Source: Thunnus maccoyii (Eukaryota > Chordata > Actinopteri > Scombriformes > Scombridae). Taken from it: a stretch of 64,000 bases of DNA. The stretch is taken from the NCBI RefSeq assembly GCF_910596095.1, contig NC_056544.1:10277155-10341154 (forward strand). Reading direction: 5' to 3'. Within the stretch, counting starts at the first letter, position 1. Every line of letters begins with the position of its first letter. The notes below the pieces were generated by a model, which was not told the DNA's origin, did not search any database, and saw only the letters and a program-made list of their open reading frames with translations. This document shows, piece by piece, positions 60,016 through 64,000 of this stretch. Made by a program: the position numbers and the translations under genes.

Positions 60016-61370
60016 GTTTCTCCAGCTGCCAACAACATTCATTTTACCTTTTAGTTTTTCTTTTTATCAACTGCAAGTACACTATAATAAGTTTATATGT
60101 CCATCCATATGACTTTTTACTTTTGGTTACTTTTTTTGTTGTTGTTTTCCATCTCTTTTGTAAATGCTGTTTGTTTGTGAGTGTGTGTACAATATGTATT
60201 GGTGTGAATGAGAAGTAGAGATGCCTAGCAGCTACTTGTGATTAACTAGTTTATGTTCTGAAGAGCTCACAGCTCATGTACACAGTTATTCATCATAGTT
60301 TGAGGCCTTTGAGTAGGAACATCATTTTGTTAGCTTTAGAGAGACACTTTGTTGGTAAATCAAAGACACCCGTAATACTGGAAGTCTGTACAAAAATGGT
60401 ATATATCACTAATGTCTTCAGAGTATCATGTCATTGGAAGCAGACATACTGTAACGCTTCAGACCAAATAGTTGTTTGACCTGATGACAACAGACTGGGA
60501 TCCATGTCAGACTTCAACAGCCAATAGCCTGTCTGGCATTCAAATAAAATGCATAAAACAACAGCCTCATATTTAATGGACAGTGACCAGACCAACCAGT
60601 CCAAGTTGCTTTTGTGCCGTTTAGAGTCATCAGGTTTACACTGTTTCTGTGGCTCATTCTTCGATTATTTTAATCTGTATCAGAACACCTCCATGTGCTT
60701 CATCACAGCTATGACACCAGGGACTAGTCATAGAGAAAACACAGAGAGGTCAAAATGAACGTTTTGTTAAATCTGTACTGTATCTGCTTGAAGGAAGAGG
60801 ATAAAACTGAAAAGTAAACGCACTGATTTTTGTTTTGCTCAATGTTCTTTCAATGTCTTTCTTTAATAGTATTTGGGAAGATTTTTTTCTTGTAGTTATT
60901 TGCTTCTGTTTATCTTATTATATGTATAATACAGTAGTATATTACTTAACAAGACTTTGATAAATTTACTGCTGAAGATTTTTCAAATTCACAAAACCTC
61001 GTGGATCAGCCAGAAGAGGGCGCCTGACATCACAGAAGTTGAGTTCCAGTTTCATTCATTCATGCTGAGTTGGGATTTATGTAGGATGAAAAATAAATAA
61101 ATGCTACAACAAGTATATTTTAATCAATAAATCAAATAGTAAATATATAAATAAAAGCTGAAATGAAAACCAAAATACCAACATGTAATAAAATGAAGGA
61201 ACAAATAAATGTTGATAATTAGCAGCAACTTGGGATCAACTAGTTGTTCAGAACTAATTTGAAGAATTAATCCATACAAGTGAACATCAGTGTAGTTGAA
61301 CTACACAGCGAGATCTTATTCATACCATCTATAACTACTTGAATTTTAAAAAATACCTGTGTAATGGTTT
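60016..61370. other. cmpk1 3' region and intergenic DNA
   Basis: Probable 3' untranslated sequence to about 60560, possibly further, as more AATAAA motifs occur near 61085-61210. No gene signal. Confidence 0.5.
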
Positions 61371-61660
61371 CTGTCCTACAGATAACCGATACCCCCTGCC
61401 GGTGTGGATAAGGCACCGACAGACGGCTGTCCTCTACCTCTGACCTAGGTATGGAACGTAGTTCCCAAAATCTACACACACGACCATCCTAGCCTTGCTT
61501 AGGGAACCAGAATTCAGCCTGTCTATTTCTGCTGAGAAGCGCCGCAGCAGACACGCTTCCAGTGTGGACGCTGCAAGCGTGAGAGACGCAGCAGTTCAGC
61601 GACACACACGCACACGCGCTGCTCACGCATCCACTGTGTCCCAGGCGTAACAGTTAGTCA
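61371..61660. repeat. GC-rich island, probable decayed mobile element
   Basis: A sharp change from AT-rich flanks to GC-rich sequence with imperfect inverted blocks (GACACGCTTCCAGTGTGGAC against CTCACGCATCCACTGTGTCC). The composition resembles the element at 58072-58440. Ends and class are not determined. Confidence 0.35.
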
Positions 61661-64000
61661 ATTAGACTCCTAATTATAAACCCTCAACCCAATATTGTAC
61701 TGGAATCCTACCTCTAACACATGTACAACTGTATATTAGCATTAGTCACTGAACCTGAACCATTATTACACTATCATTTAATACACAGCACTAATTTTTA
61801 ACTTAACAGGAGTCAATAATTTTTTAATCTAATCAATTTCAAAAACTACTGTCAGCCTATCCCAAGGGAGGCGTCTTTTCTTACCTTAAAGGAACACCAG
61901 AGAACCTCACAGATGTGCACAAGTCAGGAACTTTGGTTGGAGTGTGTAAGAATACAAACCAGTTTTATTTGGTTTTACAAAGCAAGCGATCTAAAACTAC
62001 GAAAATAGTAAAATACAAAAAACAAAAATTAAAGAGAGTCTCTAGGGGATCTCTTACAAGGAAAAAGCCTCCTCCTCTTCTCCCAAGGAATCCAGGATCC
62101 TCGCCCCTTTCTGCACATCTCTAGGCTTTACTTTTTATATCTCTGCAACCCCCTCATTTTAATATTACCACATAGCATCTATCTACAAAACATCCAACAA
62201 GTTCATACTGATGTTAGCATGACTTTGCACAAACTAGTGAGCTTTACCTCATCTGTCACTTACATCTGAGTACAAGGAACTTTTGAACTTCTTCTTTTTC
62301 TTTTTTTTTCTTTTGAGGTTGTTATCAAAGGATTTCTGCAAGATGCCTGAGCACAGCTCCTGTATTGCCTCCGAATTTCAGGTGGTTGCCTAAGTTTTGT
62401 GGTGTTTATTTGTATTTGCATAAACATTCTCGAGGGTTCAGTTCCCATTAAGTACATGTTGCACAAGGTGTGCAAATTCCTCAGAAACTGGTGCAACACA
62501 CTAATTCATGTTAATTTGTCTCCAATTTTAATTAAATAAAATAGTTAAAAGTAGGCCTGAAGAGGCCACATATAGTGGAACTTTCAACACCTGCCATCTT
62601 TTCTTCCTCATGCCATCACCTGATTCCACTTTATCCATGTTTGCTTATTGATTCGCTGCAGGTCTGGATACCCACCTAGCTTAAACATTTTGGACAAGGT
62701 GGGATATCACTGAAATTAGGTTTCTGCAAAGATACACAAATGATGAAAAGTGTGGAAAAGCTCATTTTTACCATAACAGTCCAATCAGAACTGGTAACAC
62801 AAAGGTTGTCTGTGTAATACTTTCATACATTAAAGCATCCAGGTCAGATTTACCTGCATTATCACAACACATCAGTGTGCCTACTTTTTACATGTAAGGT
62901 CATGAATATGAATATGAATAATGGACACCACTCTTGCAATGTATGCTACATAATATACATTTTATTTTCATGTCATATATATATATATCATATATATATA
63001 ATCTGCAGTTACAAAGACATTTGCTGACATACTACTAATATTCCTGAGCATTTTTTAGCTTGAGGCCTGGTGTATCTGCATTTTAAGAGCTACACACAAC
63101 AATGATCAGCTTTCGCAACGACAGCATCTGACATGCATACACATGACAACAGGACAATGTACCAAATGTGAAATACATCACAAAAGCAGTTCATAAGTAC
63201 AGGGGCTTTCATATTGACAAACTTATAACGTATTAATAGTTAGTCTGGGAGGAGAGCCAATAGAAAAGTGTGAATGTAAGGCACTATGAATATACTGGTT
63301 CGTACGAGTGCACTATAATACATAAGGTTTGATAAAATACAATCCAAGTTTAATGATCCCCCTGGGGGAAACTGGATCATTGCAGCACCAAATGTGATAG
63401 AATACAGCAAAGAAAAGTTTGAATATAAATAAGAATATAGCAAGTGCCGGGCACAGGGTTTAACAAACTGTGTCAACACACTGTTTCAACATGTTGAGGA
63501 CATTTTAAGAAATATTTGAATGAAAAGTATGAAAATATATGAATTACAGCATTATGAGTATGTGCAAAATACCAACAGGCCTAAAAATTATTGAAAAAAA
63601 AAAGAAAATATGTACACAGCAATTTTTTTAATGAATAACAATCTGTACATATACGTACAATACGTACCACAATCTATGAAATGGCAAAATAGCAAGCCCT
63701 TGTATGACTGACATTCAGTGAAGCTCACTGCACGTAAGAAAAACAAATGTAACGTGAATATATTCGTACTCTGCCAGCAGACGGCAATCTGAAAATATAT
63801 ATTATCTTATTTACAAAAAAGCCTGACGATTTCAAAGGACTAAATGTTACCACATTAGCGGGCAAATTCATACCAATATCAGAAGCAAAAAATGTAACAG
63901 TGATTCTCAATCTGAAAGAGAAAGAGGACTGTCCTTCAATGCTGACATTCTGCTAAGGAACCGTGAAATAGAGAAATACCTGCTCAAATTCACATTCAAA
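61661..64000. other. Intergenic to window end, no gene seen
   Basis: AT-rich DNA. A dispersed fish repeat with TTTAATGATCCCCCTGGGGG lies at about 63340-63390, and an (AT)n tract at about 62977-63000. None of the open frames shows a recognisable product. Confidence 0.45.

Overview
This window is nuclear DNA from a bony fish, most likely a percomorph teleost. The genes are split by canonical GT-AG introns, their products are close to human proteins, and the spaces between them hold repeat families typical of fish: hAT-like miniature elements, a Tc1/mariner copy, PIF/Harbinger and pogo/jerky-like transposase pieces, an L2-type LINE tail and LTR fossils. Nothing bacterial or plasmid-like is present, and there is no CRISPR array. 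I found no tRNA or rRNA gene.

Genes in order: (1) 1-1191, plus strand, the 3' end of a coiled-coil repeat protein, probably decayed. (2) colgalt2, minus, 8793-13701, 12 coding exons. (3) tsen15, plus, 14520-15963, 4 exons. (4) c1orf21 homologue, minus, 19130-23080, 5 exons. (5) sec22b, plus, 24615-30259, 5 exons. (6) imp3, minus, 31451-34988, 7 exons. (7) slc35a3, plus, 43731-49127, 7 coding exons. (8) fam78b, minus, 51845-53545, 3 coding exons. (9) cmpk1, plus, 54731-60015, 6 exons. For genes 2-9 I joined the exons by reading splice sites on the sequence. Every junction keeps frame, and the resulting lengths (598, 154, 114, 215, 183, 334, 261 and 219 residues) are close to the human proteins.

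The block colgalt2-tsen15-c1orf21 is the same neighbourhood as on human 1q25. sec22b, slc35a3, fam78b and cmpk1 are also human chromosome 1 genes, so the window looks like a rearranged piece of that ancestral chromosome; imp3 (human chromosome 15) is the outlier. Strands alternate from colgalt2 to cmpk1, giving head-to-head pairs (colgalt2/tsen15, c1orf21/sec22b, fam78b/cmpk1) and tail-to-tail pairs (sec22b/imp3, slc35a3/fam78b). The products share no single pathway, though several act in the secretory route: collagen glycosylation in the ER (colgalt2), ER-Golgi fusion (sec22b) and Golgi nucleotide-sugar import (slc35a3).

The accessory DNA is mostly 1.2-8.7 kb and the introns and gaps between genes. 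Its clearest structures are nested insertions whose target-site duplications can be read: three pairs of miniature element inside miniature element (about 22.0-22.6, 24.9-25.8 and 34.0-34.6 kb) and one LTR-like fossil inside a 240-bp tandem repeat (2.9-4.4 kb). I found no convincing new multi-gene system. The more interesting gene-level points are the absence of an ER-retention tail on colgalt2, two conserved alternative N-termini in fam78b, and a perfect E-box in front of imp3.
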